A DNA stretch of 54,249 bases from an uncultured bacterium (lineage in GTDB: Bacteria > Bacillota_I > Bacilli_A > RF39 > UBA660): contig CANSHI010000010.1 of the NCBI GenBank assembly GCA_947646655.1, positions 1 through 54,249 of the forward strand. Reading direction: 5' to 3'. Position numbers and translations under genes: made by a program. Under the pieces are notes generated by a model. That model made no database searches, was not told the DNA's origin, and was given only the letters and a program-made list of their open reading frames with translations. This document shows, piece after piece, positions 42,952 through 50,642 of this stretch (within the stretch, counting starts at the first letter, position 1; each line of letters starts with the position of its first letter).

Positions 42952-43656
42952 TTATTCATTTAATGGAAGACTTATTGTATCAGTTTTTGAATTAATGGTT
43001 CCATTATAAAATCCAGGAACTTCACCAGTTATGATTTTACTTGCAATTAAGGTATCATATTTCGTTGATGATGAAATAGTATCGAACGGATATAAAATGC
43101 TAGTATTAATGGTAATAGATATGTAGATTTCTATGAGGGCATTGTTGATTCCAAATTCTTTGACTTGTGATGAGACATTTCCTAATGCTATATCAGATAC
43201 TTCCACTTTAATTGGGATCTTAGGTCCTAAGTTTCTGAATAGGAGATTGTTTGTAATAATACCTGCAGGTATATCTAGACGATATCCAAAATAATTATAT
43301 TCTGATAAGTTGTCGTTGATATATCCAGAAATATTGGTTAAGATAGCAGTACATTCTTTAATGTTAAAATCGACTTCAACAATCTCTTCTTTAGAATTTT
43401 TTACGACAGTCATCAGTTTATCTAAATTTACTTCTTCTTTGTTTAAGTAGGAAAAACTATTTTTAAGAATAATTTGGTTTTCCTTTTTTACTTTTTCTTG
43501 AAGATAAGAAGTTAGATTATATGAAATTGAAGATGTTATTTTTTTGGTAAAAAATGTAAAAAGAAGGACAGTAAAAATTAAGAATATGATAAGTCTATTC
43601 TTTTTAGAAACTTTTTTAATTGTAAAAGATTTTTTAAACATTACTCTTTTCATCAT
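42952..43656 (-). CDS. yunB: YunB-like sporulation protein
   Basis: This 234-aa protein has one N-terminal membrane segment (about 20-42) and an outer domain with the YunB pattern: DIPAGIITNNLLFRNLGPKI, VKEFGINNALIEIYISITIN, and IASKIITGEVPGFYNG. In Bacillus, YunB is made in the mother cell under SigE and is needed for efficient spore formation. With spo0A and YutH-like genes it supports a sporulation programme. The start codon is not certain: several ATGs lie in the first 20 bases and none has a strong ribosome site. Confidence 0.85.
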   Translation of the reverse strand: MMKRVMFKKSFTIKKVSKKNRLIIFLIFTVLLFTFFTKKITSSISYNLTSYLQEKVKKENQIILKNSFSYLNKEEVNLDKLMTVVKNSKEEIVEVDFNIKECTAILTNISGYINDNLSEYNYFGYRLDIPAGIITNNLLFRNLGPKIPIKVEVSDIALGNVSSQVKEFGINNALIEIYISITINTSILYPFDTISSSTKYDTLIASKIITGEVPGFYNGTINSKTDTISLPLNE

Positions 43657-43659
43657 TTA

Positions 43660-43692
43660 ATTATATGAAAAAAAGGACTTTAAAATAGTCCT
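43660..43692 (-). terminator. terminator of the 43680-44618 gene
   Basis: Minus strand AGGACT-ATTTTAA-AGTCCT followed by TTTTTTTC, overlapping the stop codon. Confidence 0.85.
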
Positions 43693-44618
43693 AAATTTAA
43701 ATATTTATTTAAAAGGAAAACTCCGACTCCTAAAACTATAAGTACAAGAATGATGATCAGTATTTTAATTATTAGACTGCCACCTTTCATTTCGCGTTCG
43801 AGGTCGGCAAAGTCATCCATATCTTCATCGTTGATTTGAAATTTGCCCGTATAAAAGGAGTTAGCCATTTCTTGAGTTTTTGTAAGGGGATCTAGTTCGA
43901 GAGTTCTTTCTAGTCTCTCTTCACTTGTTTCATATTTGTTAATTTCTTCATCCAGTTCATGACGTGATATTTTTTTAGTCTTTTCTAACTCTTCTTTTAG
44001 TGATGATTTTTTGTCGGGCTCTTTAGGTTCATCAAATGTTATTGGCTCTAAAACTTCGGTGTTGCCACTTCCGATTAAATCGCCAAATAAGTCGTCTGAA
44101 TCAACTTTTGAGGCACGATTTTTAGCAGCATTAAAATCGACTGTTTTAATCAGGTTCATGAGATTGGCTTCTTCGGTTGTTAAAGTCTCGGTTGGTTCTT
44201 CTTGTGTTTCTGCACCAATGTTAAGGCTACTTAATATGTCATATTGTGTTTCTCTAAGCTTTTTAAATCTTTCTCGATCGTAATCGGTGTCTTTATTTTT
44301 GTGAGCTTCTTCAAGTATTTTTTTAAGATTGTATTCCTTAGTCGTTTCAAGATCGATGTCATTTAATGATTCGTCTTCAACTAGATCGTCGGGAATTATT
44401 GGGGTTGATCTTTTACTTTGATATTTGTCATCTAAGAGTTCTCTCAATTTATCGATATCGAGTGAGTTAGGATCGGCTTCTATAATGGAAACATTACTGC
44501 GGAGGTTAAGTGATTCTAAATCTTTGTCTTCTACTCTACTATAAATGTTTTGATTTCTTGCTGTTCTACTATCACTCGGTTCCATTTTGTCTTTATATTT
44601 ATCCATTCTTGAACTCAT
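43680..44618 (-). CDS. acidic protein with C-terminal membrane anchor, function unknown
   Basis: This 312-aa protein is highly charged and Asp/Glu-rich over residues 1-280 with probable coiled-coil parts (EEAHKNKDTDYDRERFKKLR, SSLKEELEKTKKISRHELDE). It ends in one membrane segment (about 286-306) and a short tail, so it is tail-anchored with its bulk in the cytoplasm. The layout is reminiscent of cell-division or cytoskeletal scaffold proteins, but no family motif is seen. Its own terminator makes it a single-gene unit. Confidence 0.65.
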   Translation of the reverse strand: MSSRMDKYKDKMEPSDSRTARNQNIYSRVEDKDLESLNLRSNVSIIEADPNSLDIDKLRELLDDKYQSKRSTPIIPDDLVEDESLNDIDLETTKEYNLKKILEEAHKNKDTDYDRERFKKLRETQYDILSSLNIGAETQEEPTETLTTEEANLMNLIKTVDFNAAKNRASKVDSDDLFGDLIGSGNTEVLEPITFDEPKEPDKKSSLKEELEKTKKISRHELDEEINKYETSEERLERTLELDPLTKTQEMANSFYTGKFQINDEDMDDFADLEREMKGGSLIIKILIIILVLIVLGVGVFLLNKYLNLGLF

Positions 44619-44722
44619 TTTTACTTCACCACAAACATTTTATCATATTTTACTGTATAATCAAACACTAAACTTGCGATTTCATGTAAATTAATTTATA
44701 ATGGTGGGTGGAGGAATGAAAA

Positions 44723-44980
44723 ATGAAGAAAGTAAAAGTTAATGAAGAAGCTTGTATCGGATGCGGAGTATGTATGAGCATGGCTGGTGAAATTTTTGGA
44801 TCTAATTCTGCAGGTCTTTCAACACCTAAAGTCGATAAAGTTAGTGACGATAATAAAGAAGCAATTGAAGCGATGGAAAATTGCCCTACTGGCGCTATTA
44901 TTTTAGAAGAAGTAGCAGAAGATTGCGATTGTGGTGAGTGCCATTGTGAACATTGCGAATGCAAACATGAAGAGGAATAG
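44723..44980 (+). CDS. fer: 4Fe-4S ferredoxin with Cys-rich C-terminal tail
   Basis: This 85-aa protein is a single-cluster Bacillus-type ferredoxin: CIGCGVC (Cys11, 14, 17) and NCPTG (Cys54) bind one 4Fe-4S cluster. It carries low-potential electrons to redox enzymes. Unlike the usual type it has an added tail with six cysteines in thirteen residues (Cys68, 70, 73, 75, 78, 80, in a CxC/CxxC rhythm with His and Glu), which could bind a metal ion. The gene is monocistronic with GGTGGAGGAATG before the ATG. Confidence 0.93.
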   Translation: MKKVKVNEEACIGCGVCMSMAGEIFGSNSAGLSTPKVDKVSDDNKEAIEAMENCPTGAIILEEVAEDCDCGECHCEHCECKHEEE

Positions 44981-45007
44981 GATACTATTTCTTTTTTTTG
45001 TTGCATA

Positions 45008-45033
45008 AGAAAAAGGCTAGTGTTTAGCCTTCA
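45008..45033 (-). terminator. terminator of trmL
   Basis: Minus strand AAGGCTA-AACAC-TAGCCTT followed by TTTC, overlapping the stop codon. Confidence 0.8.
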
Positions 45034-45554
45034 TTATTTTCTATACCATCTATGATGTAATTTTTGCTTTTGTGAGGTTCCTCTCTTAGTAGGTTTGGAT
45101 AGTCTTGCTGTCTTAAAGCTTCGTATACCATTATTGCAACTGTGTTAGAAAGGTTTAAAGCTCTGACATTTTCACTCATCGGCATGCGCATACATCTATC
45201 AAGATAAGGCTCTAAAATTTCACGAGGAATACCAGTCGATTCTTTTCCAAAGATAAAATAAATGTTTTTGGAAGTGTCACTGTAGTCAAAACTGGTATGA
45301 GGTTTATGTCCATATCGTGTCAGAAAAAAGTATTCCCCTTCTCTATTTTTATTGAAAAACTCTTCTATATTTTCATAAACTTGGTAATTACATTTGTCTA
45401 TATAATTTACTCCACTTCTTTTTATATATTTTTCATCTAAACTAAATCCGAGAGGTTTAATCAAGTGAAGCTTTGTATTTGTTGCGACACATGTTCTCAT
45501 TATATTACCTGTATTTCCTGGTATTTCTGGTTCAAAAAGTACAACGTTTATCAT
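45024..45554 (-). CDS. trmL: TrmL, tRNA wobble-position 2'-O-methyltransferase
   Basis: This 176-aa protein is a minimal SPOUT (knotted) methyltransferase: LFEPEIPGNTGNIMRTC at the N-terminus, IYFIFGKESTGIPREIL in the middle, and RMPMSENVRALNLSNTVAIM forming the knot that binds S-adenosylmethionine. TrmL methylates the ribose at position 34 of certain tRNA-Leu species. The length is normal. It overlaps the upstream membrane-protein gene by 4 bp, so the two are translationally coupled, though no shared function is obvious. Confidence 0.93.
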   Translation of the reverse strand: MINVVLFEPEIPGNTGNIMRTCVATNTKLHLIKPLGFSLDEKYIKRSGVNYIDKCNYQVYENIEEFFNKNREGEYFFLTRYGHKPHTSFDYSDTSKNIYFIFGKESTGIPREILEPYLDRCMRMPMSENVRALNLSNTVAIMVYEALRQQDYPNLLREEPHKSKNYIIDGIENNEG

Positions 45555-46366
45555 TTCTTCTCCTTCATTTTTGTAACTGAATAATATTTAGCAGAATCAG
45601 TATCTAGAGGATAGTCAACACAAAATGGAATATATTTTTTGGTATTATTTTCATATTTATAAGTTTTTTTGGCTATCTCTTTTTTGTTGTTGTCATATAT
45701 GGAAATTTCAAATTTGTCTGTAGATTTTTTGCTAGGATTATAAATGTTTCCACATATGCTGTAAAGTTTTGTTGCAGATTGGTAGGAAGAATAGAGAGAT
45801 GTCAAAAGGTAATTGTCTATTTTTATATTATAATTTATTTTATCAATAGATATTACGTCCCCTGATGTGTGTGTAGAGTCTATATTGTATAGCGTTGCAG
45901 GAGTATCGATATTTACTGAAAGTACTTTATAAGTATCATATATTTCCGCGTTTATACCACCAATATTTATGCTACCTTCTAAAGTTTTTTTACATGTTTC
46001 AATAGATTTTTCTGCTGGTAGGCCTAAGCCTTGCTCTATTGCATCAACAATTTGACAATATGTATCTTCTTGTTTTGAATCTTTAATCGTCATTTGATAA
46101 TAACCCGTTTTAATAACTATTTCATATTGATCGTCGATGATGAGAGAATCCCTTTCTTCGTTAGAGGCTATTTTGGCATTTGGAAAATATGTCGAAGCTT
46201 CTAAAAATTTTTTTAAATTAGAAAATTTAGTGTTTTCGATCGGCTCGATATTGATTGAAGGTTCCCTTTCGGGAAGGTTAAGTTTATTTATAAAAAGAAA
46301 CACTGCAAACCCTAAAACAATTATTAGTAATATTATCGATATACTAGTTTTTTGTCCTTTTGTCAT
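45551..46366 (-). CDS. single-span membrane protein, function unknown
   Basis: Start ATG 46366 (271 aa), six bases after AAGGAGTG. A short N-terminus and one membrane segment (about 9-27, SIILLIIVLGFAVFLFI) are followed by an outer beta-rich domain with three Cys (TYCQIV, IETCKKT, YSICGNI) and a strand-rich end (YSVTKMKEKK). No lipoprotein box or protease motif is visible. It is co-transcribed with trmL and lies next to a VanY-type carboxypeptidase gene. Confidence 0.7.
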   Translation of the reverse strand: MTKGQKTSISIILLIIVLGFAVFLFINKLNLPEREPSINIEPIENTKFSNLKKFLEASTYFPNAKIASNEERDSLIIDDQYEIVIKTGYYQMTIKDSKQEDTYCQIVDAIEQGLGLPAEKSIETCKKTLEGSINIGGINAEIYDTYKVLSVNIDTPATLYNIDSTHTSGDVISIDKINYNIKIDNYLLTSLYSSYQSATKLYSICGNIYNPSKKSTDKFEISIYDNNKKEIAKKTYKYENNTKKYIPFCVDYPLDTDSAKYYSVTKMKEKK

Positions 46367-46464
46367 ATTTTTCACTCCTTGTTAGTATGTGCTTAAGACA
46401 TTAATATAATAACATATTAATGGGAAAAAATATACTAAGTTTACATGATAGTTTTTAAATACAT

Positions 46465-46496
46465 AAAAAAGATCTACCGTTAGGCAAATCTTCTAG
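46465..46496 (-). terminator. terminator of the VanY-type gene
   Basis: Minus strand AAGATTTGCC-TAAC-GGTAGATCTT followed by TTTT. Confidence 0.75.
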
Positions 46497-47495
46497 TTAA
46501 TCTGCATATTGACTAGTTATTCCAAAATAGTCTTCCATCGTTATCCAATCTCCTGCATTATAAAGTTTGGTTGCTAAATCGATTCCTACGAATCTCAAAT
46601 GCCATGGTTCGTATTTGTAGCCTGTCTCATTGTCTTTGCCTTTAGGGTAGCGAATTATAAAACCATATTTGTAACAGTTTGAGTCGATCCATTTTCCTTC
46701 TTTAGTGTCGGCGAAAGATGAATCAACGGAATTTAAGTCGAAAGCATAACCCGTTTGGTGTTCACTGTGGCCTGGTCTAGCTGAGAAGGTATCGGCCTTT
46801 TCTTTTCCTCCACGATTTTTAACATACGAGTTATATAAACCTGCTTGGTAGTTATAAGAACGGAAGCCACTTGCTATCCAAAGATTTAAACCATTCGATG
46901 TGGCATCTTTTTTAAGAGATGTATAGGCTTGATAAGCATCATTTATAAGGCACTCTGCACATGCTCCATTTGGGTTGGTTATTTTTTTATAAGTATTTTC
47001 AGGAACGTAATTTTCTGGTAACGGATATGTTTTGTTCGCAACCATGTAGCCATCGATATATGTAACTCCTTCACGCGTTTCTATTGTAAATCCTTTGCTA
47101 GTTGTTCCTGTTGGAGTGGTCGTTACTGGCTTTGTCGGTTTGTCATTATTGACTGGTGGTACAGGATCATCATTTTTAGTACTTGATTGTTTTGGTTCTT
47201 TGTCCTCTATACTTTCTTTTGCTTCATTTGATTCTGGTTCCTTAGATTCTGATTCATTAGTTTTAGAGTTGATATTTTCTTTATCAGTATGGTTGGAGTC
47301 TGCTTTAGAATTTATAATTTTTAGTCCAGTTAGTATGGCACCATTTACGATTAAAAGTATTAAAAATATTTTAAAAAGTTTTTGACGATATTTTGGTTTT
47401 TTGGCCATCTTCTTAGCGTTTAAAATCATTATTAATAAAATAAATGATGGTAAGATAATCGTCAGATAAAAAAATATTGTTTCTAAAATTTTCAT
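46497..47495 (-). CDS. D-alanyl-D-alanine carboxypeptidase, VanY/M15B type
   Basis: Start ATG 47495 (332 aa). Two N-terminal membrane segments (about 6-27 and 42-62) lead to a Ser/Lys/Glu/Pro-rich spacer and an outer M15B domain with GFRSYNYQAGLY, the zinc ligands in GHSEHQTGYAFDLN (His and Asp) and EPWHLRFVG (last His). These enzymes trim the terminal D-Ala from peptidoglycan stems. All ligands are present. There are no vancomycin-resistance genes nearby, so a housekeeping wall-trimming role is likely. Confidence 0.9.
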   Translation of the reverse strand: MKILETIFFYLTIILPSFILLIMILNAKKMAKKPKYRQKLFKIFLILLIVNGAILTGLKIINSKADSNHTDKENINSKTNESESKEPESNEAKESIEDKEPKQSSTKNDDPVPPVNNDKPTKPVTTTPTGTTSKGFTIETREGVTYIDGYMVANKTYPLPENYVPENTYKKITNPNGACAECLINDAYQAYTSLKKDATSNGLNLWIASGFRSYNYQAGLYNSYVKNRGGKEKADTFSARPGHSEHQTGYAFDLNSVDSSFADTKEGKWIDSNCYKYGFIIRYPKGKDNETGYKYEPWHLRFVGIDLATKLYNAGDWITMEDYFGITSQYAD

Positions 47496-47614
47496 GTTTA
47501 TCACATCCTATAAATTATATTTTTTCTAAGTCCATTATAACACATATTATAACAATTGCATTATTTTTTAACCAATATCATGCATAGGCATATGTTACAT
47601 TGAGGTGTAATTTT

Positions 47615-48535
47615 ATGAACTTTGATTATCATTTTGGAAACGATTATTTTAATTATTATGGAAGTGAAGGTGTTAAGAGTACTGTATATAATATTATGGC
47701 ACCAGAACAAAAGCAAGATAGACAACCTGGTTTTGAGTATTTGATGGATCCCTTGCCAGTCTTTGATAATCCCAATTATAAAGGAAGTGGAAAGTTAAAA
47801 GGCAAGGTTGCCATAATTACAGGAGGCGATTCTGGATTAGGGCGTGCTTGTGCAGTTGCGTTTGCTAAAGAGGGAGCTAATGTGGTAATACCATATTATG
47901 ATGAACATCAAGATGCTTATTTTATTAAAGAGTATATAGAAAATTTAGGTGGGAAATGTATTTTAATGGCTGGCGATATTTCAGATAGAAAGTTTTGTAA
48001 AAAGATTGTGGAAGAGACAATAAAGAACTTTGGAAAAATCGATGTTTTAGTCAATAATGCAGGTGTTCAGTATCAAGCAGATAGTTTAGATTGTATTAGT
48101 GATCAACAATTTGATTGGACGATGAAAGTGAATGTATATGGAATGTTTTATTTAACTAAAGAATGTCTACCATTTTTGAAAGAAGGTTCCTCGATTATAA
48201 ACGTTTCTTCTATTACTGCTTTTTATGGTGATGCACAACTAATAGATTATGTTACTTCTAAAGGCGCTATAGTGGGTTTTACTCGATCTTTAGCAAGAAA
48301 TTTGGCTCTTAAAAATATTCGAGTTAATGCGATAGCTCCTGGATTTTTTTGGACTCCATTACAGCCAGCATGTTGGGATAGCAAGAAGATTCCGTCACTT
48401 GGAAGTAATTCGGCAATGGGTAGAGGAGCTATGCCATTTGAATTGGCACCTACATTTGTATACTTAGCTTGTGAGGATTCTAGTTATGTTACAGGACAAG
48501 TTATGCATGTCAATGGTGGAGAAGTAATGGGATAA
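47615..48535 (+). CDS. short-chain dehydrogenase/reductase (general-stress type)
   Basis: Start ATG 47615 (306 aa), behind GAGGTG. It has an N-terminal extension (about 50 residues, QPGFEYLMDPLPVFDNPNYK) typical of the YhdF/YdaD/GS39 group of long SDRs, then the NAD(P)-binding TGGDSGLGRA, the NNAG motif, catalytic Ser in VSSITAFYG and Y-x-x-x-K in DYVTSKGA. Sporulating Bacilli make such enzymes during general stress; the substrate is unknown. It is monocistronic. Confidence 0.9.
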   Translation: MNFDYHFGNDYFNYYGSEGVKSTVYNIMAPEQKQDRQPGFEYLMDPLPVFDNPNYKGSGKLKGKVAIITGGDSGLGRACAVAFAKEGANVVIPYYDEHQDAYFIKEYIENLGGKCILMAGDISDRKFCKKIVEETIKNFGKIDVLVNNAGVQYQADSLDCISDQQFDWTMKVNVYGMFYLTKECLPFLKEGSSIINVSSITAFYGDAQLIDYVTSKGAIVGFTRSLARNLALKNIRVNAIAPGFFWTPLQPACWDSKKIPSLGSNSAMGRGAMPFELAPTFVYLACEDSSYVTGQVMHVNGGEVMG

Positions 48536-48681
48536 AATTCAACTAAAAAAGATGAGTCCTGTATAATATAAAAACTATTTTCTTAAAATCAATAATTTTT
48601 AAATTTTATTAAGTTACTTTTATGGGTATAATTTATAATTAAATATGATCTAAAATTAAATTTGGATCGATATTCAACTTT

Positions 48682-49116
48682 CTAAAATTGAATATCCCCT
48701 TTAAAAGTTTCTTTTGTTTGGCTAAAATCAAAGTCTAAAAATCCATTATATTTTATTTTAATCAATTCATCGTTCAACTCAAAAAATGTTTCTACTTTAT
48801 TATCTTTTATTCCTTTTATTATAAGCATTACATTGCTTTCAATATCCGTATCTAAAAATTTTTCTGTATCAAATACTTCAAAAAATATATCATTTTCAAA
48901 AGGAACCTCATTATAATTTTTATTCAAAAAACAGTTTATATTATTATCTTTTTCAAACCCTGCATCTAAATTTATATAACCTTTTTCTTTATTATCAATA
49001 TTGATAAATGATAATTGTATATTAATATTATATCCCTTATTTCCGTTTTTTGTATATGTTCCAACAAATATTTTTTGTTCACTAACCTCAATTTTCTTAT
49101 TGTCTATATACAACAT
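48682..49116 (-). CDS. orphan beta-rich protein, function unknown
   Basis: Start ATG 49116 (144 aa), six bases after AAGGAGTG. The product is almost entirely beta strands with polar turns (KKIEVSEQKIFVGTYTKNG, YNINIQLSFINIDNKEKGYI) and has no signal peptide. Genes of this style often belong to polymorphic-toxin immunity loci or small accessory islands, but no toxin is beside it. It follows the 49181-49588 gene on the same strand. Confidence 0.6.
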   Translation of the reverse strand: MLYIDNKKIEVSEQKIFVGTYTKNGNKGYNINIQLSFINIDNKEKGYINLDAGFEKDNNINCFLNKNYNEVPFENDIFFEVFDTEKFLDTDIESNVMLIIKGIKDNKVETFFELNDELIKIKYNGFLDFDFSQTKETFKGDIQF

Positions 49117-49180
49117 AAATAACACTCCTTTATATTTTTTGATATTTTATACTTAAATACAATATCATTTGATATCTAAC

Positions 49181-49588
49181 TTATTTAATAAAATCTTCTA
49201 ATTTTTTTCTTTCGCCGTCGTTAGTTAAAAAGTATAGCCATTTTGTATCTAATAAATCCTTAACATATTTTTTATCATTTAATACCAATATACTATTTAC
49301 AATATATTGTTGATCTAAATATTCCCAAAAGTCATTACAAGCATCTAGAAAATCGGCTAGTATGAGAGCATCTTTATATTTTATAAAATAATCAATCAAA
49401 TATTTTTGATTATATTCAGTATAAATGCATGTTAAAAATATTATACAATATAAGTTTTTGTCTCTTATTAATTTATTGACGAATTGTAAATGTTCAGTTT
49501 CAGTTAAATAAGTAATTATAGTATAATACGGCCCTTTTTTATATTGTTCTAAGATCAGTTGTTCTTTTTCGGTATATTCATTTAACAT
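49181..49588 (-). CDS. orphan helical protein, function unknown
   Basis: This 135-aa protein is all-helical and rich in aromatic residues (YYTIITYLTETEHLQFVNKL, LILADFLDACNDFWEYLDQQ). It has the look of short ankyrin/HEAT-like helical pairs, with the recurring pattern 'residue-YFIKYKDALILADFL' and 'LNDKKYVKDLLDTKWLYFLT'. No family is recognised. With the downstream beta-rich gene it forms a two-gene orphan unit between an SDR and rpoZ. An immunity-type role is possible but unproven. Confidence 0.6.
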   Translation of the reverse strand: MLNEYTEKEQLILEQYKKGPYYTIITYLTETEHLQFVNKLIRDKNLYCIIFLTCIYTEYNQKYLIDYFIKYKDALILADFLDACNDFWEYLDQQYIVNSILVLNDKKYVKDLLDTKWLYFLTNDGERKKLEDFIK

Positions 49589-49967
49589 TTTATTTGTACC
49601 TTTCTTTTTATTTTTTAGTATTCATTTAAGGATTTTATTTAATAAATTACTAATTAATTCTTCTTGTTCTCTCTAATTTTCTGCTCATATATTTCTAGTT
49701 TTTCTTTTACTATTAATCATTAATCAAACTTGTTTCAAAATAAACAAAAATAATTAACCTTTATATTTGAAGTTAGAATTAGTTCGATTAAATTCCTTAT
49801 AGTGTTTGTGAAGAAGAAGTTGAATATTCTTAAAAGTAAATAATAAATAGTGATAATCACTTACTAATATAAGTATAGCATGTATTATCTGATTTTGTTC
49901 TAAAAAAGTTTTAAAGCTCATTACTATAATTTTGTTACTTTCTACCTTACTGATGTTAGCAATTTAA
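49589..49967. other. non-coding stretch without recognised features
   Basis: About 380 very AT-rich bases upstream of the orphan pair. I see no plausible gene. A TATACT box on the minus strand near 49874 could serve the orphan pair, though it is about 290 bp away, and TATAAT at 49925-49930 on the plus strand could drive the RNA at 49968-50056. Confidence 0.4.
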
Positions 49968-50056
49968 AAATAGCCACTCATCAGCTTTGATAGAGTGTCT
50001 ATCCTATTAAATTAGAGGCGGCATTCACTTGCAAGATCGAATGTTCCTCTTTTTTA
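49968..50056 (+). ncRNA. candidate small structured RNA ending in a terminator
   Basis: Two hairpins follow each other on the plus strand: ATAGCCACTC / GAGTGTCTAT (49970-50002), and AGAGG-CATTC / GAATG-CCTCT with internal bulges (50014-50050) followed by six T. There is no upstream gene on this strand for more than 1 kb, so the terminator must end something else. A plus-strand TATAAT stands at 49925-49930. An RNA of about 120 nt is a reasonable guess. I cannot match it to a known class. Confidence 0.4.
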
Positions 50057-50093
50057 TTTTATGCAAGTTTTCTTGACATAATCATAATAACAT

Positions 50094-50122
50094 AAAAACG
50101 ACTCTTTGATAAGTCGTTTTGT
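50094..50122 (-). terminator. terminator of tRNA-Ala
   Basis: Minus strand AAAACGACT-TATCAAAG-AGTCGTTTT with a T-run; a smaller CTCGAA/TTCGAG hairpin precedes it at 50131-50142. Confidence 0.8.
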
Positions 50123-50156
50123 TATTTTAACTCGAAGTTCGAGTATCAATCAAATT

Positions 50157-50233
50157 TGGTGGAGGATGTGGGATTCGAACCCGCGACCCCCTGCGTGCAG
50201 GGCAGGTGCTCTAGCCAGCTGAGCTAATCCCCC
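50157..50233 (-). tRNA. tRNA-Ala(TGC) with unusual anticodon loop
   Basis: Acceptor GGGGGAT / ATCCTCC (one G-U), D-arm TAGCTCAGCTGGCTAGAGC, anticodon arm CCTGC-CCTGCAC-GCAGG giving TGC, CCA encoded. Loop position 33 is C where nearly all tRNAs have U, and the T-stem has one C/A mismatch. It is otherwise complete. Confidence 0.85.
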
Positions 50234-50291
50234 AGGAACAGGATTATTCTATCATATTGAAAAGATATAATCAAGCATTTTTGATAAAAAA

Positions 50292-50501
50292 TTAATCTAT
50301 TTGTCCATTTTTTACCTTAATTAGTCCTTTTTCAAGTTCTTCCATGGCACGACCAATGTCTTTAGAACTCCTATAATCTTTTTCATCAAGTTGGTAATTA
50401 TTAAATTCATGCATTTGTTTACTGCGATCAGCGACAACGTGAACTAACTCATATTTTGAAGTAACTATATTAAGAAGTTTATCTATTGAAGGATAAATCA
50501 T
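50292..50501 (-). CDS. rpoZ: RNA polymerase omega subunit
   Basis: This 69-aa protein shows the omega signature: MIYPSIDKLLNIVTSKYELV, then VADRSKQMHEF, and the conserved ending region SSKDIGRAMEELEKGLI. Omega binds the beta' subunit and helps polymerase assembly. GGAGAG precedes ATG 50501. The usual partner gmk is not adjacent; the gene stands alone next to tRNA-Ala. Confidence 0.9.
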   Translation of the reverse strand: MIYPSIDKLLNIVTSKYELVHVVADRSKQMHEFNNYQLDEKDYRSSKDIGRAMEELEKGLIKVKNGQID

Positions 50502-50570
50502 TTAAATCACTCTCCTATTATCTTAATCATACAAAAATAAATATTAATATGCAATAAAATAAAATGTATT

Positions 50571-50598
50571 TTGACATGGATTTTACAAAAATTATAGT
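50571..50598 (+). promoter_or_regulatory. promoter of the radical SAM gene
   Basis: TTGACA, 16-bp spacer, TATAGT. The predicted RNA start near 50605 leaves only a very short leader before the first ATG (50613). Confidence 0.75.
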
Positions 50599-50642
50599 AT
50601 CATTAATATTATATGCGTGGTACAATATTTTATGTGATTTTT

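Noticed and set aside
48682-49588. Toxin-antitoxin pair
   Set aside because: Neither protein shows a known toxin or antitoxin motif, and the sizes and start-stop spacing (65 bp) are not typical.
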